Shown here: in pieces, positions 1-5,728 of the stretch | How positions within the stretch are numbered: position 1 is the first letter of the stretch | Layout: each line of letters begins with the position of its first letter | NCBI GenBank assembly: GCA_019314425.1 | Contig: JAFCZI010000165.1 | Coordinates: 1 to 5,728 of the forward strand | DNA length: 5,728 nucleotides | From: Deltaproteobacteria bacterium | GTDB lineage: Bacteria; Desulfobacterota; DSM-4660; Desulfatiglandales; Desulfatiglandaceae | Reading direction: 5' to 3' | Notes under the pieces: generated by a model | What the model saw: only the letters and a program-made list of their open reading frames with translations | What the model was told of the DNA's origin: nothing | Database searches by the model: none | Program-made: the position numbers and the translations under genes

Positions 1-1
1 T

Positions 2-2788
2 TATCCGGATTGGCTTTGGTTCGAAAACCTGGGCTTTTCGTCGGTTTTTCGGACCATGATTGTCACGCGATTCGGGTTTGGCGCAGTCGTCTGGCTTTTT
101 CTGATCCTGATTATCAGCATTAATCTCCACGTGGCCAGGCGTTTAAGTCCGGTCCCCGTTCCCGGAAGCCCTTTTGGAGAGGGCGCCGGTATCGCGGCTC
201 AGATCGGGCTTTCCATTAAAACCCTGAACCTGCTCTTTCTCGCCCTGATCCTCATCGCTAGTTTTGTGATGGCCTCCAAAGGCTCTCAGAAATGGGACCT
301 GGTTCTGCGCTATCTCTACCAGGAGCCCTTTGGCGGCGTTGACCCCATCTTCGGGCGGGATATTGGATTTTATATTTTTGTCCTTCCATTCTACGCATTT
401 ATCCGGAATGGCCTGATGGTGCTGTTTCTGTTTGCGGCCGGTTTGACCGTCATCTGGTATCTGAAAAACGGGGCGCTGCAAATTACGGGTGAGATAACCC
501 AGGTGGAAGGGCACCCGCCAACACTTCCTAAAATTTCCGTGGCGCCCGGGGTGGGCAAGCACCTGGCTTTTCTGGCCGGCATCATGGTGTTGCTCCTGGC
601 CTGGGGCTATCAACTGAAAATCTATAGTCTGATGTATTCAACCCAAGGTCCCGCATTCGGTGCCAGTTTCACGGATGTGCATGTGAAGGTGTGGGCGTAC
701 AAAGCTCTGATTTTGATATCCATCGCCTTTGCCGCCCTCCTTTTTTTCAATGCCTTCAAACCCGGAATGAAACGGCTTTTGATCGGAGGCGGAATCTGGG
801 TGGGATCTGTGCTGATACTCACCGTCATTCTGCCCATGATGATTCAGAAAGTGGTGGTAAAACCCAATGAGTTCACAAAAGAGTCCCAATATATCTCCCA
901 CAATATTGCTTCCACCCGAGAGGCCTACAACCTGAACAAGATCAGGGAGGTCAATTTCGAGGTCAATGACAACCTGAGCCTGGAAGAAGTGAAGCAGCAG
1001 CGGGTCACCATGCAAAATATCCGAATCTGGGATGAACGGCCGTTGCTCAAAACCTACCGGCAGATTCAAGCCATACGGCTCTATTACGACTTTAACAATG
1101 TGGATGTGGATCGTTATATGATCGAAGGACAGTACCGGCAGCTCATGCTGGCCGCGAGGGAGCTGGTGGTGAAAAAGCTTCCGCCCCAGGCCAATACCTG
1201 GGTCAACCGTCATTTGACCTACACCCATGGTTATGGGGTGGCCGCAAGCCCGGTCAATGAAGTCACCCGGGAAGGGTTGCCAAGGCTTTTTATCAAGGAC
1301 CTGCCCCCCGTCAGTGAGGCGGGACTAGAAACAATAGACCGGCCCGAGATCTATTACGGGGAGATGACCGACCAGTATGTGCTGGTCAAGACCACCAGCA
1401 AGGAATTCGATTTTCCAAAAGGCGATAAAAATGTTTATTCCGTGTACCAGGGCCGGGGAGGGGTGCCCATCAACTCGTTTATCCGGCGGCTCCTCTATGC
1501 CATTAGTTTTCAGGATACCCAGATATTTTTCACCAACTACCTGACGCCTGAGAGTCGCATCATGTACAACCGCCGGATCAAAGGGCGGGTCAAGGCCATC
1601 GCGCCGTTTCTCTCCTACGACAGCGATCCCTACATGGTTGTTTCCGAAGGGAAACTCTACTGGATCCTCGATGCCTATACCACATCGGATATGTACCCCT
1701 ACTCCACCCGAAGTCACAGCCCTTTTGACCGGGGCATTCTGAATTATATCCGGAACGCCGTCAAAGTGATTATTGACGCTTATAATGGGGACGTCAACTT
1801 TTACCGTATAGACGAACAAGACCCCATCGCCCGGGCCTACCACCGAATTTTCCCCGACCTTTTCAAACCCTTCAGCGAGATGTCCGAAGATCTGAAACGA
1901 CATATTCGCTATCCCAAGGATTTCTTTAATATCCAGGCGGCTACCTACAATCAGTATCACATGGAGGATGTGCAGGTTTTCTACAACCAGGAAGATTTGT
2001 GGCAGCTTCCCGATGAAATGTACGGGGACAGCCGGCAGAAAATGGAACCCTATTATATTATCATCAAATTGCCGGAAGGGGAGAAAGAGGAATTTCTCCT
2101 GATGCTTCCCTTTACCCCTTCCAAAAAAGACAACATGATCGGATGGCTGGCGGCCAGAAGCGATCTGCCCGAATACGGGAGTCTTATTGTTTACAAACTG
2201 CCCAAGGAAAAGCTGGTCTACGGACCCATGCAGATTGAGGCCAGGATAGACCAGCAGACCGATATCGCCCGGGAGTTGAGCCTGTGGGATCAAAAGGGCT
2301 CCCGGGTCATTCGCGGAAACCTTCTGGCCATTCCCGTGTTGGACGCTTTTGTGTACGTGGAACCCATTTACCTGGAAGCCAAACAGGAAGATGTACCCGT
2401 GCCTTCTTCCAGAGAGCGATCCTCGGGGCTTCAGAAAGTCAGGTCAAAACTGGGGCCGACTTCATCTGGGGGTGATCCTTCCAGGGTCGCATCCCTGCCC
2501 GAGTTAAAGCGTGTGATTGTGGCTATCGGAAACCGGGTGGCCATGGAACAGACCCTTGATCTGGCCTTGAGTAGTGTGCTTGGAAGAGGGACAAGGCAGG
2601 GGAAAACTGATGTGCCGACCGCTACGAAGTTCCTTGAAACCTCGGATCTGGGCGTTCTGGCCCTGGAGTATTACCGCCAGGCCAAAGCCAGTCTGCACCA
2701 AGGTGATTGGGCCGGTTACGGAGAAAAGCTGGAAAAGCTTGAGGAAGTCCTGGAAAAAATCGCCGGAAAAAGCGATGAAAAACAATGA
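2..2788 (+). CDS. UPF0182-family multi-pass membrane protein, 5'-truncated by the window edge
   Basis: Role unknown; the family (UPF0182/COG1615) is defined by several N-terminal membrane helices and a large extracytoplasmic domain. The first ATG in frame is at 56, but the frame is open to base 2 and reads YPDWLWFENLGFSSVF before it. This matches the conserved WLWF..LG..SVF stretch after the family's first helix, so 56 is not the true start and roughly the first helix is missing. Counting from the ATG at 56, hydrophobic segments lie near residues 6-27, 56-73, 103-135 (probably two), 170-187, 217-234 and 241-263. A soluble part follows, with family-like blocks PNEFTKESQYISHNI (270-284), GGVPINSFIRR and DAYTTSDMYPYS (539-550). 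Residues 778-813 form a polar Ser/Arg/Gly-rich linker before LPELKRVIVAIGNRVAMEQTL-like sequence. The C-terminus is charged and probably helical. The stop overlaps the next gene by ATGA. Family assignment is confident; function is not known. Confidence 0.9.
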   Translation, partial: YPDWLWFENLGFSSVFRTMIVTRFGFGAVVWLFLILIISINLHVARRLSPVPVPGSPFGEGAGIAAQIGLSIKTLNLLFLALILIASFVMASKGSQKWDLVLRYLYQEPFGGVDPIFGRDIGFYIFVLPFYAFIRNGLMVLFLFAAGLTVIWYLKNGALQITGEITQVEGHPPTLPKISVAPGVGKHLAFLAGIMVLLLAWGYQLKIYSLMYSTQGPAFGASFTDVHVKVWAYKALILISIAFAALLFFNAFKPGMKRLLIGGGIWVGSVLILTVILPMMIQKVVVKPNEFTKESQYISHNIASTREAYNLNKIREVNFEVNDNLSLEEVKQQRVTMQNIRIWDERPLLKTYRQIQAIRLYYDFNNVDVDRYMIEGQYRQLMLAARELVVKKLPPQANTWVNRHLTYTHGYGVAASPVNEVTREGLPRLFIKDLPPVSEAGLETIDRPEIYYGEMTDQYVLVKTTSKEFDFPKGDKNVYSVYQGRGGVPINSFIRRLLYAISFQDTQIFFTNYLTPESRIMYNRRIKGRVKAIAPFLSYDSDPYMVVSEGKLYWILDAYTTSDMYPYSTRSHSPFDRGILNYIRNAVKVIIDAYNGDVNFYRIDEQDPIARAYHRIFPDLFKPFSEMSEDLKRHIRYPKDFFNIQAATYNQYHMEDVQVFYNQEDLWQLPDEMYGDSRQKMEPYYIIIKLPEGEKEEFLLMLPFTPSKKDNMIGWLAARSDLPEYGSLIVYKLPKEKLVYGPMQIEARIDQQTDIARELSLWDQKGSRVIRGNLLAIPVLDAFVYVEPIYLEAKQEDVPVPSSRERSSGLQKVRSKLGPTSSGGDPSRVASLPELKRVIVAIGNRVAMEQTLDLALSSVLGRGTRQGKTDVPTATKFLETSDLGVLALEYYRQAKASLHQGDWAGYGEKLEKLEEVLEKIAGKSDEKQ

Positions 2789-3249
2789 TGGAATCAGATG
2801 AGTTTGGCAGAGATCCGGCCGTTCAGAAGATGCGGCGGGTGTTTAAGCGGATGGAGGAGGCGAAGGGGCCATTGATCGTAGAGACAAGGCATGCCTTGTC
2901 TCTACCTTCCCCCTCGACCACCCTTCGTCTTTTCGGGCGTTGCAGGATATATCATGACCCCGTGAGTCCCGTGCTGAAAGCGCCGGCCCAGATCGGTTGG
3001 GATGCCTGGTTCAGAGATATTGATCTGGTCACACCCCGTCGCTTGAAGGGCAGAGAGTTGCTCATGCGGACCCGTGGCTGGTGGACCCGGGAACCCTCTG
3101 AAATTGCCGAAATCGTGGAGCGGCATGGGAAGTTGGTGGTGGGTCCCAAGGGGGAATTGATGGTGGAACTGGCCGACGAAGCCGCTCTAAAGGCCCTTTC
3201 GGGAGCATTGCTTGAAGCCTTTGAAGATCAGGTTTTTTTGAGTTCCTGA
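2785..3249 (+). CDS. Hypothetical protein, 154 aa, translationally coupled to the UPF0182 gene
   Basis: I do not recognise this protein. Its ATG overlaps the upstream stop (ATGA, 2785-2788), and a second in-frame ATG follows at 2788. No strong Shine-Dalgarno sequence is visible, so coupling to the upstream gene is likely. There is no signal peptide or membrane helix, which suggests a cytoplasmic protein. Visible parts: a charged N-terminal helix (residues 1-30, KMRRVFKRMEEAKGP), a Ser/Pro/Thr-rich stretch (about 38-48), a Trp-rich middle (IGWDAWFRDIDLV, MRTRGWWTREP), and a C-terminal half with EIAEIVERHGK and Ala/Leu-rich helices. Residues about 32-41 are encoded by a perfect 28-bp palindrome, so that segment and perhaps the low-complexity stretch after it may be a repeat insertion absent from relatives. 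The reading frame is kept across it. Coding status is supported by the overlap, the undisturbed frame and amino-acid composition; function cannot be given. Confidence 0.72.
   Translation: MMESDEFGRDPAVQKMRRVFKRMEEAKGPLIVETRHALSLPSPSTTLRLFGRCRIYHDPVSPVLKAPAQIGWDAWFRDIDLVTPRRLKGRELLMRTRGWWTREPSEIAEIVERHGKLVVGPKGELMVELADEAALKALSGALLEAFEDQVFLSS
2878..2905. repeat. Perfect 28-bp palindrome inside the hypothetical gene
   Basis: The left arm GTAGAGACAAGGCA is followed directly by its exact reverse complement TGCCTTGTCTCTAC, with no spacer and no mismatch. Pairing stops at both ends (C 2877 opposite C 2906). Its GTAGAGAC end resembles the GTAGGGGC end of the palindrome at 4054-4140, which suggests a shared class of REP-like element (inference). 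It lies in-frame within coding sequence and encodes approximately VETRHALSL. In RNA it would form a strong 12- to 13-bp hairpin. Confidence 0.9.
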
Positions 3250-3251
3250 GA

Positions 3252-3298
3252 TTCAGAGAGCGGGGAATGATCGGCCAACCGGTTCCCCCGTCCCTGAA
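3252..3298. terminator. Imperfect hairpin between convergent genes, possible bidirectional terminator
   Basis: In the 59-bp gap between the hypothetical gene and ppiB, CGGGGAA (3261-3267) pairs with TTCCCCCG (3283-3290) with one bulge. The stem is extended across a small internal loop by TTCAG (3252-3256) pairing with CTGAA (3294-3298). The position, between two gene ends facing each other, suits a shared terminator. Neither side has a clear T-tract, so classic intrinsic termination is doubtful. Confidence 0.35.
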
Positions 3299-3308
3299 AT
3301 ACCCTTGC

Positions 3309-3806
3309 TTATTCGTCCGCCACACTCGCCTTGATGATGGTGATAGTTTCAAGGGGAACATCGGAGTGAGGGCCGTTATTACCCGTGGCAACACCTTTCA
3401 TTTTATTGACGACGCCGTGACCCTTGGCAACTTTTCCGAACACCGCGTATCCCCACCCCTGGGCTGTTTTGGCGGTATGATTCAGAAAATCATTATTTTT
3501 CACATTGATGAAAAACTGGCTTGTGGCGCTGTCGGGATCCGACGTACGGGCCATGGCAACGGTATAAGAGTCGTTTTTGATCGTGCTGTCCGCTTCGTTG
3601 ACAATGGGATCTTTGGTGGGCTTTTGTCCCATATTATCGGTAAATCCTCCACCCTGGATCATAAACCCATCGATGACCCGGTGAAAGATGGTGCCGTCGT
3701 AATAACCATCATTGACGTAGGCCATAAAGTTTTCCACGGACTTGGGGGCTTTTTCTTCATCAAGCTCCAAAAAGATATCGCCCATACTGGTTTCTAATTT
3801 TACCAT
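3309..3806 (-). CDS. ppiB: Peptidyl-prolyl cis-trans isomerase, cyclophilin type (PpiB)
   Basis: Catalyses cis-trans isomerisation of X-Pro peptide bonds and helps protein folding. There is no signal peptide, so it is probably the cytoplasmic form. The 165-residue product is about the length of E. coli PpiB (164) and aligns with it throughout. Visible motifs are FHRVIDGFMIQGGGF (residues 41-55, with the catalytic Arg43 and Gln51), MAR (85-87), SQFFINV (96-102), DFLN (106-109) and GWGYAVFGKV (117-126). The usual cyclophilin A active-site Trp position is Phe107 (DFLN), as is common in bacterial forms. I chose MVKLETSMGD as the start because homology begins there and AGGAAAGG lies about 12 nt upstream. 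The frame stays open upstream to 3947, but that extension (Cys/Trp-rich, unlike the family) is not convincing. The gene is monocistronic, convergent with the upstream pair and divergent from mdh. Confidence 0.95.
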   Translation of the reverse strand: MVKLETSMGDIFLELDEEKAPKSVENFMAYVNDGYYDGTIFHRVIDGFMIQGGGFTDNMGQKPTKDPIVNEADSTIKNDSYTVAMARTSDPDSATSQFFINVKNNDFLNHTAKTAQGWGYAVFGKVAKGHGVVNKMKGVATGNNGPHSDVPLETITIIKASVADE

Positions 3807-3815
3807 TTTGCTTAA

Positions 3816-3825
3816 ATCCTTTCCT
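3816..3825 (-). promoter_or_regulatory. Ribosome binding site of ppiB
   Basis: On the - strand AGGAAAGGAT ends 9 nt before the ATG at 3806. This purine-rich site decides for the internal ATG over the upstream in-frame start at 3947. Confidence 0.75.
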
Positions 3826-3866
3826 GGCGGGAAATTAACCCACACGTTGAAATCAAATGAGTTCTC

Positions 3867-3894
3867 TTTATACGTTAACGGGAAACAGCGCCAA
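3867..3894 (-). promoter_or_regulatory. Putative sigma70 promoter of ppiB
   Basis: On the - strand, TTGGCG (3894-3889) and TATAAA (3872-3867) are separated by 16 nt, a fair match to TTGACA/TATAAT. Transcription would start near 3860 and give a leader of about 54 nt to the ppiB ATG. It is a prediction from consensus only; the -35 box matches at four of six positions. Confidence 0.45.
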
Positions 3895-4010
3895 AAGATG
3901 TTTTTTTGATGCCCGAAACAGCACCAATACCGGACAATGCTAATCATGATCTCTCAAAATGCAAATCCACCGCCGGAATAATAGCAGGCATGCACTTGGG
4001 AATTCAAGGA

Positions 4011-4258
4011 TGATGGCGCCGTAAAAAGCCCCATCTACTGCGTTGCAGGAAACAAGGGCAGACACACAGGGCGGGCACAAGACCCGCCCCTACGGGTGAA
4101 CCCGATTGGTTTCGTAGGGGCGCCCTGTGTGTCCGCCCTTCCGTTACCCAACATGCGACATGTATGCCCGACGATCCTGAAAAACCACTACGCCTTTATG
4201 GAACTTTTTACAACGCCATCTGTTAGATCGATTCGTGACTTTTTACGAGGCCATCAGA
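4011..4258. mobile_element. Putative non-autonomous MITE-like element with inverted ends
   Basis: The left end TGATGGCGCCGTAAAAAG (4011-4028) and the right end CTTTTTACGAGGCCATCA (4241-start region to 4258) are inverted copies that match at 16 of 18 positions. Between them lies a nested 87-bp palindrome (4054-4140) and a further copy of the right end (from 4204). There is no convincing open reading frame inside and no transposase nearby. No clear target-site duplication is visible at the flanks, so the boundaries are uncertain. It fills the middle of the roughly 600-bp spacer between the divergent ppiB and mdh genes without touching either predicted promoter. The alternative is a chance cluster of two unrelated repeat families. 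Confidence 0.5.
4054..4140. repeat. Nested 87-bp palindrome with GTAGGGGC-type ends
   Basis: The right arm (4113-4140, 28 nt, from CGTAGGGGCG to GTCCGCCCTT) is the reverse complement of the left arm (4054-4094), with one mismatch and a 13-nt insertion in the left arm. The insertion completes a second hairpin within that arm: GGGCGGG, loop CACAAGA, CCCGCCC (4070-4090). The 18-nt centre can form CGGG-TGAA-CCCG (4093-4104). The whole can therefore fold as a branched stem. Sequence of this type, with GTAGGGGC and GGGCGGGC ends, recurs between genes in many bacterial genomes (recollection, not searched). Confidence 0.85.
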
Positions 4259-4260
4259 TT
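4201..4260 (+). repeat. Two tandem copies of a CTTTTTAC..GCCATC motif
   Basis: GAACTTTTTACAACGCCATCTG (from 4201) recurs 35 bp later as TGACTTTTTACGAGGCCATCAG (from 4236), with a third, inverted copy at 4011-4031. The shared core is CTTTTTAC, three or four variable bases, then GCCATC. The 35-bp period suggests a duplication of the element's right end. Confidence 0.65.
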
Positions 4261-4315
4261 TTAGGTGTAGCAACAAATCAAGTAGGCATAATATGTTTTT
4301 TTCGCCGCCATTGTC

Positions 4316-4344
4316 TTGACCCCCTATTTTATCTTCTCTATAAT
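4316..4344 (+). promoter_or_regulatory. Near-consensus sigma70 promoter of mdh
   Basis: TTGACC (4316-4321), a 17-nt spacer and a perfect TATAAT (4339-4344) make an almost ideal housekeeping promoter, matching the consensus at 11 of 12 positions. Transcription should start near 4351, giving a leader of about 58 nt to the mdh ATG. No operator-like inverted repeat overlaps it, which fits strong constitutive expression. Confidence 0.8.
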
Positions 4345-4408
4345 TCGTCATGTGAAGTAGCCGGTCAAAACCAAAAGGATTCTACCATCCAAATAAGGCG
4401 CAAAAAAA

Positions 4409-5347
4409 ATGAGAAAAAAAGTAACAGTCATTGGGGCAGGAAACGTCGGCGCCACTGCGGCAATGCGTCTTGCGGAAAAGGAATTGGCGGATGTGGTGTT
4501 GATTGATATTCTTGAGGGGGTACCGGCTGGAAAGGCATTGGATTTGATGGAAGCGGCGCCCATTGAAAAGCATGACGCAAACGTCATCGGCACAACGGGC
4601 GACGACTATTCTCCTGCAAAAGATTCTGATATCGTCATTATTACGGCTGGAATCCCGAGAAAGCCGGGCATGAGTCGGGATGACCTTCTGTCCACAAATA
4701 TGAACATCATGGATGCCGTCACCAAGAACGTGGCGGCTGTAGCTCCCAATGCCGTATTGATCATCGTGAGCAATCCTCTGGATGCCATGTGCCATGTGGC
4801 TTACAATGCCAGCGGGTTTCCCAAGAACAGGGTACTGGGCATGGCGGGGCTCTTGGATTCCGCCCGTTTTCGGACGTTCATCGCCATGGAATTGGATGTT
4901 TCCGTTGAAAGCACACATGCTTACGTGATGGGAGGGCATGGCGATACCATGGTTCCCCTCCCCCGGTTTTCAACGGTTTCGGGCATCCCCATCACCCAGT
5001 TGATAGCGCCGGAAAGGATTGATGCGATTGTGGAGCGGACCCGGAATGGCGGCGCTGAAATCGTGGGGTTGCTCAAAACCGGCAGCGCCTACTATGCACC
5101 GGCTTCCGCCGCCGTGGAGATGGCCGAGACGATTCTCAAGGATAAGAAAAAAATTCTGCCCTGTTCAGCCTATTTAAGCGGAGAGTACGGCATCAGAGAT
5201 CTGTTTATGGGTGTTCCTGTGAAGCTGGGAGCGAACGGCGTTGAAGAAATTATTGAAGTCGAACTGACCGATGACGAAAAAGCCGCACTCGACCATTCCG
5301 CCGATGCGGTTCGCGGTCTGGTGGATGACATGAAGCGGCTCAAATAA
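4409..5347 (+). CDS. mdh: Malate dehydrogenase, NAD-dependent, LDH-type
   Basis: Interconverts malate and oxaloacetate with NAD in the cytoplasm, as part of the citric acid cycle or its reductive branches. The 312-residue length is normal for the LDH-like bacterial/archaeal MDH group. Visible features are the nucleotide-binding GAGNVG (residues 9-14), Asp33 at the end of the second beta strand (typical for NAD rather than NADP), and [14 protein letters not shown] (81-94). In the last, Arg84 sits where lactate dehydrogenases have Gln, which marks malate specificity, and Arg90 binds substrate. Also seen are SNPLD (121-125), the catalytic Asp150 and Arg153 in LLDSARFR, and catalytic His177 in [10 protein letters not shown]. 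All key residues are present. AAGG (4395-4398) lies 10 nt before the ATG. The gene is a single unit behind a strong promoter and ends 10 bp from the facing accD-like gene, with no obvious terminator hairpin between them. Confidence 0.97.
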   Translation: MRKKVTVIGAGNVGATAAMRLAEKELADVVLIDILEGVPAGKALDLMEAAPIEKHDANVIGTTGDDYSPAKDSDIVIITAGIPRKPGMSRDDLLSTNMNIMDAVTKNVAAVAPNAVLIIVSNPLDAMCHVAYNASGFPKNRVLGMAGLLDSARFRTFIAMELDVSVESTHAYVMGGHGDTMVPLPRFSTVSGIPITQLIAPERIDAIVERTRNGGAEIVGLLKTGSAYYAPASAAVEMAETILKDKKKILPCSAYLSGEYGIRDLFMGVPVKLGANGVEEIIEVELTDDEKAALDHSADAVRGLVDDMKRLK

Positions 5348-5357
5348 GATCCGTCAG

Positions 5358-5728
5358 TTAATGCCTTTTCTTTTTTCCTCTGAATTCACTTCGGTAATAA
5401 TATTCCAGGTATTTTGAAATGCATAGTTTCATGTCTTTCCGTTCGCTGATTTCCTGAATACCCCTGATATCATGGTAATAATCAAGATTATTGTAGATTT
5501 CACCGGAAATTTTGTGCAGGAACTGGGACCTTACCAGTTTTTCATCGACGTCGAAACCTCGTGACTTCATAACCCGGGGGCCCGCGAAAATCACCAGGGC
5601 GCCGGGTTCAGCGATAACAACGTCCCCCAGGGCCGCATAGCTGGCGATGGCCCCGCCGGTGGCCGGGTCCGCGAGAATTGAGATGTAGGGCAGTCCGCTT
5701 TTTCTGAGACGGTTAATGGATTCAATGG
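5358..5728 (-). CDS. accD: Acetyl-CoA carboxylase carboxyltransferase beta-like protein, C-terminal part (start outside window)
   Basis: AccD with AccA moves the carboxyl group from carboxybiotin to acetyl-CoA, making malonyl-CoA for fatty-acid synthesis. The frame is open to the right edge; 122 C-terminal residues are visible. The GTG at 5594 is internal (Val45), not a start. Residues 1-53 follow AccD closely: LRKSGLPYISILADP, then TGG (23-25, oxyanion-hole glycines), ALGDVVIAEPGALV and FAGPRV (47-52). After that the protein departs from the family: the usual VREKLPPGFQRSEFLIEKG segment becomes DEKLVRSQFLHKISG, followed by about 15 extra residues (NNLDYYHDI region), then RKDMKLCISKYLEYY and a basic end, GKKKRH. 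This tail is also AT-richer than the conserved part. It may be a divergent AccD or the beta-type subunit of another biotin-dependent carboxylase or decarboxylase; the N-terminal zinc-ribbon test lies outside the window. Confidence 0.85.
   Translation of the reverse strand, partial: IESINRLRKSGLPYISILADPATGGAIASYAALGDVVIAEPGALVIFAGPRVMKSRGFDVDEKLVRSQFLHKISGEIYNNLDYYHDIRGIQEISERKDMKLCISKYLEYYYRSEFRGKKKRH

Noticed and set aside
56..58. ATG at 56 as the start of the UPF0182 gene
   Set aside because: The frame is open upstream to the window edge and encodes family-conserved WLWFENLGFSSVF, so the ATG is an internal Met.
1325..2293. 322-codon open frame on the - strand
   Set aside because: It is a shadow inside the conserved UPF0182 coding sequence; length alone reflects the codon bias of the real gene.
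3267..3797. 176-codon open frame on the + strand
   Set aside because: It lies almost entirely antisense to the well-supported ppiB and its translation has no recognisable features.
3807..3947. Longer ppiB start at 3947 (47 extra residues)
   Set aside because: The extension is unlike any cyclophilin and has no signal-peptide pattern. It contains the predicted promoter, and the good ribosome binding site serves the ATG at 3806.
4054..4140. CRISPR array or structured RNA gene (tRNA, riboswitch)
   Set aside because: There is a single inverted structure without regularly spaced direct repeats, tRNA features or a position in a gene's leader.
4096..4506. 136-codon open frame on the + strand
   Set aside because: It runs through the palindrome, the tandem repeats and the mdh promoter, then overlaps mdh in another frame.
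5477..5492. AATAATC-AA-GATTATT inverted repeat as a terminator for mdh
   Set aside because: The stem is only AT-rich, the loop is 2 nt, it lies 130 bp past mdh inside the accD-like coding sequence, and no T-tract follows.
5358..5594. A stand-alone 78-residue gene starting at GTG 5594
   Set aside because: The frame continues to the window edge with clear AccD sequence, so the GTG is an internal Val codon.

Overview
The window looks like a bacterial chromosome of moderate GC content (roughly half, by eye). It is most like a Desulfobacterota (former Deltaproteobacteria) genome. That placement is inference from the style of the proteins and from intergenic palindromes ending in GTAGGGGC-type sequence; no marker gene is present to settle it.

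Left part (1-3249, + strand): the large 3' portion of a gene for a UPF0182-family multi-pass membrane protein. Its reading frame is open to the left edge, so its real start lies outside the window. It overlaps by 4 nt (ATGA) a small gene for an unrecognised 154-residue protein. That small gene carries a perfect 28-bp palindrome inside its coding sequence. The pair looks translationally coupled.

Middle (3250-4408): a short convergent gap with an imperfect hairpin, then ppiB (cyclophilin peptidyl-prolyl isomerase) on the - strand. About 600 bp of non-coding DNA follows, between the divergent ppiB and mdh genes. It holds a plausible promoter for ppiB, a roughly 250-bp composite repeat, and an almost ideal sigma70 promoter for mdh. 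The composite repeat has three copies of a CTTTTTACG..GCCATC motif, the outer two in inverted orientation, around a nested 87-bp palindrome. It looks like a non-autonomous MITE- or REP-like element.

Right part (4409-5728): a complete mdh (LDH-type malate dehydrogenase, + strand) converges on the 3' end of an acetyl-CoA carboxylase carboxyltransferase beta-like gene (accD-like, - strand), which runs off the right edge. The AccD-like protein has a typical crotonase-fold segment but an unusual, AT-rich C-terminal tail.

The genes are mostly independent housekeeping units: central carbon metabolism (mdh), fatty-acid synthesis or another biotin-dependent carboxylation (accD-like), protein folding (ppiB), and an uncharacterised membrane protein pair. 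I see no defence system, CRISPR array, RNA gene or transposase. The most interesting material is the family of palindromic repeats, one copy of which appears to sit in-frame inside a gene.
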